In this document: piece by piece, positions 44,817 through 55,632 of the stretch | How the letters are laid out: every line of letters starts with the position of its first letter | Numbering within the stretch: position 1 is the stretch's first letter | Source: Scalesia atractyloides | Lineage: Eukaryota > Streptophyta > Magnoliopsida > Asterales > Asteraceae | Reading direction: 5' to 3' | Length of the DNA stretch: 64,000 nucleotides | NCBI GenBank assembly: GCA_947069175.1 | Contig: CAMTDV010001633.1 | Location: forward strand, 57,456,102 to 57,520,101 | Program-made: the position numbers and the translations under genes | The notes under the pieces: generated by a model | Seen by the model: only the letters and a program-made list of their open reading frames with translations | What the model was told of the DNA's origin: nothing | Databases searched by the model: none

Positions 44817-46366
44817 GTGAGGCAGACTAGATTCAGTTCCGGCGACTCTGTTCCAATCTTCACACCACAAAACCTCCTTCAATACCCCGAGAAGGAAGTC
44901 TGTTCGTTTTATAATGCGCATTTATCAGCGCTTCAATCTTCCGGCATCTTCCCAGAAATTGCGGTGTTCAGGCCATACGATCGGGAACTCCGATCGGATA
45001 TGTCGTCTACAGAATGGCTTTGCTTTAACACCTTCCCCTTTACATTAGGTCTTAGGTTCCCATTTTCTGATTTCATCAGCGACTTCTTCAATATCACCGG
45101 CCTCAGTTTCTGTCAGACCATGCCCATGCTTTGGCGTGTGTTGATCGTTCTTGATCGAATCAAGAATACACACATTCCTGAGCTCTCTGTCAACAACCTT
45201 CCGCTAGCATACCGGCTAAGATCCCATGGATCCAGCAGGTTCCTGTTTTACTCCACTTCCAACGATCCTTTGATACTCCGAGCCACTAGGAATGAAGAGG
45301 AATGGAAATCCAAGTTTTTTTGTAAAATAAGTTCAATCCCTGGTGGAGCGGATTATCCAGTGAAATGGTTGACCAAGGGTAGGAGTCAAGGTTTTAGGGT
45401 TATCTTCAAACATATCCAGCTTAATATTCTGCAAAATATCTTGTTCTAACATTCTTCTTTTTCTTGTGCAGCGGATTTTAGGAAGCTAGCACCTCCTTTT
45501 ACTGACTCAGCAGAGAGGATCGAAGCCATCTACAAGCTACCGGAGATTGAAAGGAGTTTCGTACCAATCCCAGCAGCATCAAGCCAACACTCAAGCTCAA
45601 ACATGTCTGGTAAGGATCATGTCTAATATCCTGCACGTATTTATCATTCAAGACATAGTGAAGTTACATGGTTATCTCCCTTTTTGTGCAGAACCAGCCA
45701 AGATCCCTGAAGTCTTCGATCTCGATGAGTTGGATAGCTACTATGGGCCTGCTCCAGTCAAGGCAGAACCAAGCTCCAAGCCATCCGTCACATCAAAGCC
45801 TTCTTCCAGCTCCAAGCCAGTCGTTGCTCCCAAGCCTTCTTCGAGTTCCAAACCCCGGGCCACTAGTTCTCGAAAGAAAAAGGAGAGTGATTCCCCTGCT
45901 ACCTATGTCGAAGCTCCTTCTTATGAGAACCTTGGATTTGCTGAATCTAGCAGCCTCATGACTTCTTTTTTCAACCAGGTAAATATTCTTACCCTATATT
46001 CTGCGAGCATATACTGTATCAATATCCTGGTTAGTCATATTGATATTTGTACCTTGCATTGTAGGGTCTGAATCGTATGCTGGCCGTATATGAGGAAGCC
46101 TGTGGAACAGCTATCTTCCATGAGGCCTGGGCGAAGAAAGCGAAGACACTCGTCGAGGAGCTAAGGACCAATGATGCCACCATGACCGGCTTTATGAGGA
46201 TAAACTAAAGAAAGTCACCCAGGAGTCTAAGGCTGCTTTGGAAAAGGCTACCCAAGAAGCTCAGGCTAGGTTGGATGTTGCCCAAACTCAACATGAGCAG
46301 GATATGATCACCTACAGGGAGGGCCTCAAGAGTTCCTCGTTATCTCCCTCCTTCAAGCCAGGCTAA
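44817..46366 (+). pseudogene. Antisense gene inside the Tat element, with three introns
   Basis: Runs opposite to gag-pol. Exon 1 (to 45378) codes for a domain like the plant 'putative gypsy-type transposon' family (GIFPEIAVFRPYDRELRSDM, EWLCFNTFPFTLGLRFPFSDF). Three GT-AG introns (45379-45471, 45610-45691, 45979-46064) keep the frame when removed; exon 3 is a Ser/Pro/Lys linker (KPSSSSKPVVAPKPSSSSKP). Exon 4 (46065 on) has a one-base frameshift near 46190 before a coiled-coil-like tail (KKVTQESKAALEKATQEAQA). A plus-strand C/T-rich leader and a TATATG box (about 44697) lie upstream. The start codon is uncertain. Tat elements are known to carry antisense ORFs of unproven function. Confidence 0.75.
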
Positions 46367-46699
46367 AGATGGCCTAAGCCAGAACCACGGGTTTTGAATA
46401 CCCAACCTGGTCTATTGGAGCCTTTTAGGCAAAACTGAAGGATCTCGGAGGTAATCCTGTGGAGCATCCTTCTAAGCCAGCGGTTTCGGAGCCTTTAAAG
46501 GTGGCAGAGGTGATAGCTGAAGTGGGTAGCAAGGTTGGTGAGGATCCTGGGGCTGATGTTGGAGCGATTGCTGGTGGTGAGGGTAAAGATGTGGTTGGTG
46601 ATGTTGCCGAAGGTGTTGCAGCATAAGGGCAACGAAGTGGGCGATGATGGATATTGATGCCTAGGCCGGAGCCCACTTTTTAAATTTGATGGTCTGTAA

Positions 46700-46798
46700 C
46701 CCCTAAATAATTTACTTTTCCTGCACTTGAACAATTTACTTTTTCCTGCACTTGAACAATTTACTTTTTCCTACCCTTAAACAATTTACTTTTTCCTC
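46700..46798 (+). repeat. Four tandem 26-base repeats
   Basis: Units of CCTGCACTTGAACAATTTAC plus TTTTT, the first and last degenerate, just past the end of the antisense gene, where they could form part of its 3' UTR. Confidence 0.85.
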
Positions 46799-48340
46799 AC
46801 TTAGATATTAGTATAATATGATGACCGGAGGTGGAGGGATCCTGAGTTTCAGGACTAAGCCTTCGGTCATCAATGTTTATATGCTTTAGAACTTATCACA
46901 TTCTTGGTGGATGGGTCTTGGTTTAAGACGAAGCCAAGAGTGTGACATTTTGGTTTGTTAATAGTAGACTATGCTTTTAACCCTATTTGTTGTTGTTATG
47001 TTATTCTTTTGAAAAACTTGTTTTGCATATCCTGATCAAATATACTGGTCCGGATATTGATACAATATTCAGTATTTTTGTCACCTTTAATTAAAATGTT
47101 AGATGAAAACTTGATTAAATATGACCTCAAAAACTTAGATCACTTAGATAAGGCTTTCAAGCTTTGAAAAATAAAAAATAAAAAATCATACCAGAAACAC
47201 TTAGGCAATAATTTCCAACTTCAATCTTTGTACCGTGTGCAATGTCACCAGCATGGATGTCCCCTGTCTGTGCAGGATTTTGCATCAGCGTGCGGCATAC
47301 TTGAACATTTTCCACTTAGTGATGAAACTTTATAACTTTTTGTTCATAAAAGAACGTGTGTGAATACAATCACAATTTGGAAATTTTCAAAGACTTCAAG
47401 TTTTTTCTGGGGATAAACCCTTGGTATCCTGGGGACAAACCCATGTTTTCGTGCGCTACAGGCGGGAGTGTATAAACTCTAAGACTTAGAAAGGTGAAAA
47501 CCTTTAAACCTTAGAGAGTATGAAAATACCCTTTCATGAGAGAGGGTGATCAATCCTCATATACCTTAGGGATCCAGGATATAGCCAACAATAACGAAAT
47601 TGTCAGCCACTGTTACATGAACTGGTCCCGCCATCTTGAACTATTCCTTGATACTTGCGCTCCAGGCAGGGTGTTTAAACAAAATTCGGACGAAAGGTGA
47701 ATACCTTTAAACATTTGAAGGGATCTGAATCCCTTAATCGTGAGAGAGGGGGCCAATCCTCTAATCTTTCTATCCATCTTGAGCAAATATCCTGGAGTAA
47801 TATCCTGAAGCGTATCCTACAAAACATCCTTGGACTAAGGTGGGTGTTAGCCAAGCTAACACCCCTCCGATGCTTAAGTCAGTATTGAGTTTCAAAGAAC
47901 AATAATAAATTAAATTACATGTATTTATAGAGATAGAATTCATACCATCCTGCGTTAAAATTAAATTCTAGACTCACTTGAAATAAGCTTTAAGATGTAT
48001 AGCATTCCAGGATCTTGGTATCATGTCTCCTTCCATGGTCTTGAGCCGGTATGCTCACTTTCCTGATTCTGGTTCTTCCTATTTTGGAGCTAACTTCCCA
48101 TCAGTAGGATTAGTTGTATTCTTAAATGCCTTTCTCAGTACCCAATCTCCAACGTGGAATCTCCTAGTCCTTAAATTTTTGTTGTATGACTTGGCTATCC
48201 TCTGTTGATATGCTGCCATCCTTAGCTTTGCCGCATCCTAGTTTCATCAATAGTATCCAGTTCTTGACATAAGGCTTCAAGATTCGCCTCAAGATCCCGT
48301 GAGTTTAATCTTGCCGTAGGTATCACCATCTCTATTGTAA
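46799..48340. other. Non-coding 3' region of the Tat element
   Basis: Between the integrase remnant and the antisense gene. Two similar blocks (47450-47560 and 47690-47765) share AAGGTGAAAACCTTTAAAC-like and GAGAGAGGG words. The hexamer ATCCTG is frequent. No ORF of note. Confidence 0.6.
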
Positions 48341-49100
48341 TCACTGTTTCTGCTCCAAATACCAATGAGAATATGTTGGTCCAGTAGCATTCTTCACAGT
48401 TGTTCTATCCGCCCATAGAACAAATGGTAATTCTTCTGCCCATTTTCCTTTTTTGGCTCCTAACCTCTTCTTCAGGTTGTTGATGATTATCTTGTTTGAA
48501 GATTCTGCTTGCCCATTAGCTTGATGATGCACTGGTGTTGATGTAATCATCTTGATCCCCCAACTTTTACAAATATCTGTAGTTCTTTTTGCTGATGAAT
48601 TGGGATCCATTGTCGTAGATTATCTCGCTCGGTATCCCGAATCTTGTCAGGATATTCCTTTTGATGAAAGACACTACTTCTTGATCCGTAACTTGAACAA
48701 ACGCTTCTGCTTCACCCACTTGGAGAAATAATCCGTCATGCTAGCATGAAAACTTTTCCTCCAGAAGACTTTGGGAGTTTTCCCACTATATCCATCCACC
48801 ATTCATAAATGACCAAGGAGATATGATAGGATATAATGGTTCTGCAGGCTGATGCAGTATATTGCTATGTCTCTGACATGCATCACACTTCTGGGCATAC
48901 TCCATATCATCCTTTCTCATGGTTGGCCAGTAATACCATGTTCTCAACACCTTCGAGAATAAAGACCTGCCCCAGTATGGTTGCCACAGTCTCTTTCATG
49001 CATATCGTGAAATACCTCCTTAGTTTTAGGATCCTCTAAGCACCTTAGATACGGACCTGCAAGAGATTTCCTGTACAAGACATTATCTATTACTGTGAAG
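48341..49100 (-). pseudogene. Integrase of the Tat element, decayed
   Basis: Recognisable parts are SGIPSEIIYDNGSQ-like coding (about 48600-48650) and GIKMITSTPVHHQANGQAES (about 48490-48560), which hold the second Asp and the Glu of the DDE triad, then KKRLGAKKGKWAEELPFVLWA. Frameshifts separate the pieces. The N-terminal zinc domain is barely readable. Confidence 0.8.
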
Positions 49101-49110
49101 CGGGATACCT

Positions 49111-49967
49111 TCATTCTGAAGCCTTAGGATTTTCCTTCTTTGGGATGTCTCCTTTCTCAAGATACTTCATAATTAGAGTCATCCAGGATTCAGGATTCTT
49201 CTCAGGATATTCTTCATCAGGATTCTGGATACTTGCCACTTGTCTATCCTGCGAGCTATGGTGTTTCATCACAGGATACAAGATATGTAGTATTGGTATC
49301 CTAATCCATTCTTGTATCCTGACAGTAGATCCTAAGTTTGCTAGAGCATCAGCTTCAGCATTCTCTTCCCTTGGTACCTGTTCAATTGTAAATACATCGA
49401 AATATCCTGCTATTTTTTTAACACTTTCAAGATATTCAGCTAACTTTTCACCTTTGACTGCATAAGATCCATTGAAATGGTTAGTGATTAACAAGGAATC
49501 AACAAACACTTGTAAGCATTTAACATTCATATTCTTAGCTAATTTTAATCCTGCTATTAGGGCTTCATATTCAGCTTCATTACTAGTAGCAGGAAATTCA
49601 CATCTAATAGCCTGGGGTAATATGTCCCCTGTGGCGATTTTAGTAGACTTCTTAATCCTACACCTCTTATGTTAGATGCACCATCAGTATATAATATCCA
49701 GGATCCTGAATTCTCACCTAACTGTTGTACTTCTAGGTCAGCTTCATTTTGAATATCACTACTAAAATCAGCCACAAAGTCTGCTAAGGCCTGGGACTTT
49801 ATAGCATTTCTAGGTTTATATACTAAATCATATGCACTTAGTTTTACGGACCACTTGGCCATCCTACCAGACATTTCAGGTTTCCTAAGCACATTTTTCA
49901 CAAGATAATTAGTTTTAACATGTATCCTATGTGTTTCGAAGTAATGTCTAAGCTTGGTTGAGGCCAT
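49111..49967 (-). pseudogene. Second (archaeal-type) RNase H domain of the Tat element
   Basis: ILYTDGASNIRGVGL carries the first catalytic Asp, LQVFVDSLLITNHFNGSY a second, and NAEADALANLGS the C-terminal Asp. A frame break near 49540 separates the halves. The upstream part (KTNYLVKNVLRKPEMSGRMA) belongs to the RT-proximal RNase H and connection. A second RNase H is specific to the Tat lineage among plant gypsy elements. Confidence 0.85.
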
Positions 49968-49981
49968 AACTAAGGCTAATA

Positions 49982-50386
49982 TTAGGTTTCTAAATGGGAG
50001 TATCTAGTCTCAGCATCTAACAAACTTTTACTAACATAATAAACAGGATACTGCTGACCTTCATGATCCTTTACCAGGACAACACTTACTGCATTCCCTG
50101 ACACTGCAAGATACAGGGATAGAGGTTCACCATCCTCAGGCTTCATTAGTAGAGGTGCACTTGAAAGGTATTTCTTCAATTTTTGTAGAGTTGCTTCATA
50201 TTTTTCTCCCCGTTCAAACTTTTTGTTTTTCTTCAGGATATCATAGAATTCCTTGCACTTTTCTGAGGACCTTGATATGAACCTATTTAATGCCGCTACT
50301 CTTCCTGTTAACCTCTGAACATCCTTCATGTTAGATGGTGATTTGATGTCTAGGATAGCTTTCATCTGCTCTGGGCTTGCTTTCAT
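49982..50386 (-). pseudogene. RT connection and first RNase H of the Tat element
   Basis: Codes for SPEQMKAILDIKSPSNMKDV, QRLTGRVAALNRFISRSSEK and LYLAVSGNAVSVVLV. In this lineage the first RNase H has lost its catalytic residues, and here the usual DAS is AVS, consistent with that. It joins the RT frame after a stop near 50390. Confidence 0.85.
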
Positions 50387-50392
50387 CCCTCT

Positions 50393-51169
50393 TTAAGTCA
50401 CCATATATCCTAAAAACTTTCCTGCCCCCACTCCGAAATGGCACTTAGCAGGATTTAGCTTCATATTATACTGGTCCAGGATATTGAATGCACATTTCAG
50501 ATCCTGAAGGTGATCCTCCGCTTTCTTGGATTTCACCACCATATCATCAATATATACCTCCATTATGTCCCCCAGTTTGTCTTTAAACATCATATTGACC
50601 AACCTCTGGTACGCTGCACCTGGATTCTTTAAACCAAAAGGCATGGCAGTATAACAGTATATACATATGGGTGTCATGAATGTTGTATCTTCCTGATCAG
50701 ATGGCTTCATTTGGATTTGCTGAAATCCTGAGGATGCATCCATAAAGGTCAGCATTTCATGACCGGCGGTTGCAACTACCATTGAATCTATATGAGGCAA
50801 CGGGAATGGGTCTTTAGGACAAGCCTTATTGAGGTCTGCGTAGTCTACACAAACTCTCCACTTCCCATTCTTCTTTTGGACCACCACCACGTTTGGTAGC
50901 CACTTAGGAAACTTGACTTCCCTAATCATCTTGGACTTGAGCAACCTTTCAACCTCCTCTTGTATAATTGCATTTCTTTCAGGAGCAAATTTCCTTCTTT
51001 TTTGTTGGATAGGCCTGAAAGACTTGTCAATTCCAAGTTTGTGAGTTATAATATATTTCGATATACCTGTCATGTCTTCGTGTTTCCATGCAAACGTAGA
51101 CATCCTGCATTTCAAAAAGTTAGCAAGCTGAGTCTCAATATCCCGTGGGATATTAACTCCTACAAGCAC
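50393..51169 (-). pseudogene. Reverse transcriptase of the Tat element
   Basis: Open for 258 residues with WLPNVVVVQKKNGKWRVCVD, YADLNKACPKDPFPLPHID, MPFGLKNPGAAYQRLVN and the catalytic YIDD box (50544-50555, minus strand). It is joined upstream to the protease by a frame change near 51200. Confidence 0.9.
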
Positions 51170-51307
51170 CGAGATATCTGGATTATCCTGATCCAGGATA
51201 ATTTTCTTAACATCTTGCTCCGAAGCTTCCGCAATATCCTGGGCTTGTATCTTTAATTGTTATCCTGCTTTAGATTTTGTTGAGGCCTTCATTGAAGAGG
51301 AATAACA

Positions 51308-51775
51308 TTACTTCGCCTCCTGTTGATCGCTTTCCACCTTAACTACGCCCCAAGGAGTAGGAATCTTGACGCACTGATGATAGGTGGAAGGTATGTCCTT
51401 CATATCATGAATCCATGGCCTGCCTAATATAATATTATAGCATGATAACGAATCCATGACACAAAACCGCTGCATCGAATTCACTCCATCAACATATACA
51501 GGCAGCTTTATCTCTCCAAAAATGTTCTTTGTTTCTCCACTAAACCCTACGAGCACATTGGATTTCGAGGTAATCTCCATTTCTGGAATGTTCATTCTTT
51601 TCAGGGTTTCCAACTGGATAATGTTGACCAAGCTCCCGTTGTCCACCAGTATCCTGCGTACAAAATGATTAGCAATATATAAAGTAATCACCAGACCATC
51701 ATGATGAGGATCCTGAATGCTATCCTGATCCTCGTTGTCAAACGTTATCACTCTATCAGTTGTAAGCGTTGTCAT
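51308..51775 (-). pseudogene. Protease of the Tat element
   Basis: RRILVDNGSLVNIIQLETL carries the DNG version of the aspartic protease active site usual in this lineage, followed by YNIILGRPWIHDMKDIPSTY, the conserved flap-distal part. 155 residues are open. Confidence 0.85.
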
Positions 51776-52132
51776 CCTCGTTGGTCTGTCCCCTCTTTCT
51801 GCCTTAGCTTCCTTGGCATGTCTCTTGGCTGCCGAATAGGAGGTTCCACATATTTCGGATCCTCCAGATATAAAGTTGATTATCTTGGCGTCAAGCGGAG
51901 GTGATGCTGCTCGTTCAGGATCCTTGTCAGTATCCTAACCTTTATTCTTCTTTCTACCCAGAAGATCTTTCAAATAACCTTTACTCAGCAGGTAGCTTAT
52001 CTCCTTCCTAAGGGCTATGCAATCTTTCGTCATATGTTCGAAATCCTCATGGAAGGCACACCACTTAGATTTATCCTTCCAGTCAGCCTTTTGTTGGTTC
52101 TTCCTTGGCCATCTCGCTTTATCTCCTAAACC

Positions 52133-53341
52133 CTACATGGCATACATTAGCTCAGGGATATTAACAGAAAAACAATATTTCGATAGTTCAGGATACTCTT
52201 CAGCATCCTCGTCCTCAACATCATTCACTTTCTTGTTGTCATTTTTACTACACTGCTTAGAGCGGTATGGTTTGTATGAGGATTCCGACTTCCTGTTTGT
52301 TGATTCGTATGTTGAGGATGCATTCATCCTCTCTTGCATTTTCTTGTCATCTTCAAGCCTGATATATCTCAAAGCCCTGTTTCGAGCCTCATCTAAATTC
52401 CTGCAAGGATTCATCACAAGATCCTGATAAAATTGGGAATCCTTCTGTAATCCCATTTTGAATGCTTGCATTGCCGTAGAAACATCAAGATTTAGGATAT
52501 CCAGGGATTCCCTGCTGAATTTGTTAACATAATACCTCAGGGATTCCTGTGGTCCTTGTGTTATCCTATAAAGGCCACTTGTTAGTTTTTCAAAGCTCCT
52601 GCTACAAGAAAATTGACTTTTAAATAAGTTAACTAGATGGATAAAAGAAGTAATAGAATAAGGAGGGACGTTTAGAAGCCATTTTAAGGCTGATCCTGTC
52701 AAAGTGGAACCAAAGCCTTTGCATAGGCATGCTTCTTTAAGATCTGGTGGAATTGGATTCACTTCCATCCTTTCCCTATACTGAGAAACATGCTCCCAGG
52801 ATCCGTCGTCCCATCATAAAGTTTCATGTTGGGAGATTGGAATCTCTTGGGAATTTCAGCATGCGTGCAAAGCGGGATATGTTGTGACTATCCTAGGATA
52901 CTTCCGGTATTGGTTGCACTACTCCAGGCACACTTGATATCATATCCTTTAATTTCTGGAGTTCCCTGGATAATGCCGATGTTGCACTTGTATCCGGCGA
53001 AGGTTCAAAGTTGTTAGCAGTTGGCATATTAGTGTTGATGGACAAGTTACCAGCTTGACGATTTTGGCCATATCTTGGAGCATATCCTGGATCCCTGACA
53101 GTCGACATCCTGGCTGATGAGGGGATTTCTGTGATATTGCTCCGGGAGTGACTCGTATGACGTTGCCCTGGTTATCCTCAGTATATACTGCTGAACTGAA
53201 GTTCAACATCCTGGGCTGCAAAGGGGTAACAACATCTTTGGCAGGTCTCTTGGAGTTAGACTTCAAGAGTTGTATTTCTTTCATTATAAGTTGGTTATTT
53301 TCTTGTTGCTTCTTCATCTGATCCTGTATACTACCAAACAA
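52133..53341 (-). pseudogene. gag of the Tat element
   Basis: The N-terminal part (53341-52900) is coiled-coil-like and Gln-rich with one frame shift near 53100. The gag core at 52768-52133 shows GSALKWLLNVPPYSITSFIH, LVNLFKSQFSCSRSFEKL, LYRITQGPQESLRYYVNKFS and ALRYIRLEDDKK. A zinc knuckle was not found between gag and protease, where short frames only are open. Confidence 0.85.
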
Positions 53342-53620
53342 AGATAAAATTTCGTCATTAGAAGCAAAAACAGGAGTTCTCCCTGAAACTCCGGATCTGT
53401 AGTAGTGCCTCTTGGTGTCTGGCTTTCATTCCTCCTTTGGAAAGTCTGAGCTTGTGAAGGCGGGGAGGCAATGAACCAGTTGCAACAGAGGTGAATGTAG
53501 GCATCGAAGAGAAGCTCAAACCAGACTGAGAAACCATCAAAAACAATCTCGCAAAAAGATTAGAGAATAAAGAACTAACTAGAGTTTTTAGCAAAGTTTT
53601 GATTAAAAATAGCACCACTT

Positions 53621-53640
53621 GCCCCACGGTGGGCGCCAAA
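53621..53640 (-). other. Primer-binding site of the Tat element
   Basis: The minus strand reads TTTGGCGCCCACCGTGGGGC right at the inner edge of the 5' LTR. The TGGCGCC start is characteristic of Tat/Athila elements; the exact tRNA was not determined. Confidence 0.8.
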
Positions 53641-53641
53641 T

Positions 53642-54395
53642 TGTTTTGGTCAAAAATTACCGAAGCAATTTAGGGATCAAATTCAATTTGTGAGGTAGTG
53701 TGCTATATAAACTTGATAAAAATGTGTTAACTTAGTTGAAAATGTAAATGGTTTTAGCGTACAGTTCCAGGATATAGAATTGCGTCAATTTGTAAAATAA
53801 GTGCGAATAAAGTAAAGGTTGACACGAGATGTACGAGGAAAGCCCATGATCTTTCTAGATCGCCGGCATAAAACCTCAGGGGCTGACAATTGTTGGTTGC
53901 CTTGTTCTTCTTATTACTTGAATATTCAGGATACAGTGCAGGATATAGCTCAGATCGCCACTAAGTGTTACAAAGTTTGCTCGTGTTGAGTGTTGGTGCG
54001 TAGATTCAAGAGAAAAATGAGAGCAAGAGAGCAGAGTGTGAAGTAGTGTAATCGTGTGTAACCTAGAGATCTGGCTATCCATTTATATAGTTACAAATGA
54101 CGAACTAATTCTCTTAAAAACTTGGGGTCCTCCGGAATATTACTTTTGGAACGTTAGAGACCTGGTCTTCCGGCTTCAACGTCCACTTTTCAACCAAATG
54201 GAGTGAGTCTTCAGGAGAACAACTCCTGGTTAACGTTATGTACCTGCAACCATAACCTGCAAACGTATTGTTAGCAACTACCAGGATACTACATCATGAT
54301 GTTGCCAATATCATGTTCCGATATCCTTATTGTAAACAGCTATTAATTATTCAAGATATAATTCAGGATATGGGCTCATAATTTCACTCATAACA
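53642..54395 (-). repeat. 5' LTR of the Tat element
   Basis: Pairs with 43825-44561, with small indels only. Minus-strand TATATAAATGG (about 54080) is the likely TATA box, and the AGAGAGCAGAG-type leader lies downstream of it. Confidence 0.88.
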
Positions 54396-54400
54396 ACGTT

Positions 54401-55532
54401 GTCGTGCAATTAATTGCAAACGATCACACAATTAATTTTTTTGCCTTGTAAATGAATTATTAACTATAAATTATGAATGAGTTGCTCTTTTCACATGTGA
54501 ATGTTGTGTGCACAATATTTTTAAAAGGCTGTTAAATAAGAAAGCATGTAATTCACGTTAAAATTGCAAATAAGGTATACCTAAAAGCAGAGATGTTATA
54601 CATGGTTTCGCATCTGGATTACTGGTGGGTGTTCTTGAGTTTGTCAAGAACTCTTCATACAAGTGTTCTGTTGTATTTTGTTTTGTAAAGTTTAATATAA
54701 AAAACTATGTACAAAACCCAACAAGAACATCACTAAGGAATCAAACGAGGAGAAATGGAGCACAATAAATATACATATATCAACGTTCAACGCAAAGACC
54801 TAAACCATGTTATATTGAATGAGTTAATGGCATGCGTCCTAGAACTGAAGTCAATGAGGAAACAAGAATCCTATCATGAATCTAATGCTTAGAATAAATG
54901 TGGGCTTAAGACACATTTTTTTACTAGTTCGAGTTTATACTATAAGTGGGTCGACACAAAAGGCATACCAAAACCATCAAACCATATGTAACCAAAACTT
55001 AAGATGGAGATATAACCCATAATCTAGATGCAAAAAAAGAAAAGAAAATGGCTTATGAGGAGTGCGGACAATCATTATATCTAGCAATGTTCACTAAAAG
55101 AGCAATCATTGTAATCTAGCAATGTTTAATAAAAGAAATACTCGTATAAAAGGAAACATGATCGTTTGGTATGTATTACCATGATTGAAAACAAAATCCT
55201 TTTTGGATTTGTTACGTAGCAACAACCACAAAAAATTGATCGCCTATGAGAGCATGCATTGATCTATATGAAACTATCAGCTTGAATGCGATTATCGTTT
55301 CGACGCTTTTAAGCCTATAAATTACTATGAACCTACCTCCATCTATGTACAATGTCATTGATGATTGAACAATGAATTAATTAATAATGTCATATCATTA
55401 TCTTATGGACAAAAAAATGATAAGACGTACAAAACCATCAAAAACGAAAGGGGCCAAAAGCATTAAACTCGGGTAGTTAGGGGGCACAAATTGAAGAAGT
55501 GACTAAACAACCACTCCCTCCGCCACCCCACT
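54401..55532. other. Intergenic, upstream of the pyruvate kinase gene
   Basis: AT-rich DNA with no supported gene or clear transposon. Two near-identical words AATCATTGTAATCTAGCAATGTT-like (about 55068 and 55102) form a short direct repeat. Confidence 0.5.
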
Positions 55533-55535
55533 CGC

Positions 55536-55544
55536 TTTAAATAT
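55536..55544 (+). promoter_or_regulatory. Candidate TATA box of the pyruvate kinase gene
   Basis: TTTAAATAT about 90 bases before the ATG, followed by a C/T-rich leader. The position fits a short 5' UTR. The box is weak. Confidence 0.4.
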
Positions 55545-55632
55545 TTCATCTCTTCACAATAACATTACATTTTCCCCAATATTTCTCACCGTCTGCTCAA
55601 AATTAGGTTTTACATTCGCCATTTGCGTAATC

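Larger units (their letters stand above)
43825..54395 (-). mobile_element. Complete Tat-lineage Ty3/gypsy retrotransposon, 10.6 kb
   Basis: LTRs of 737 and 754 bp in direct orientation, flanked by perfect ACGTT target duplications (43820-43824 and 54396-54400). On the minus strand the order is gag, protease, RT, RNase H, a second RNase H, integrase, then a long 3' region containing an opposite-strand gene. The second RNase H, the TGGCGCC-type primer-binding site and the antisense ORF are hallmarks of the Tat/Retand group. The LTRs look very similar, so insertion was fairly recent, yet the coding region has frameshifts, so this copy is defective. Confidence 0.92.

Noticed and set aside
49145..49465. 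Plus-strand open frames opposite the Tat pol genes
   Set aside because: Shadows of the minus-strand RNase H and RT coding; no domain similarity, unlike the true antisense gene at 44817.
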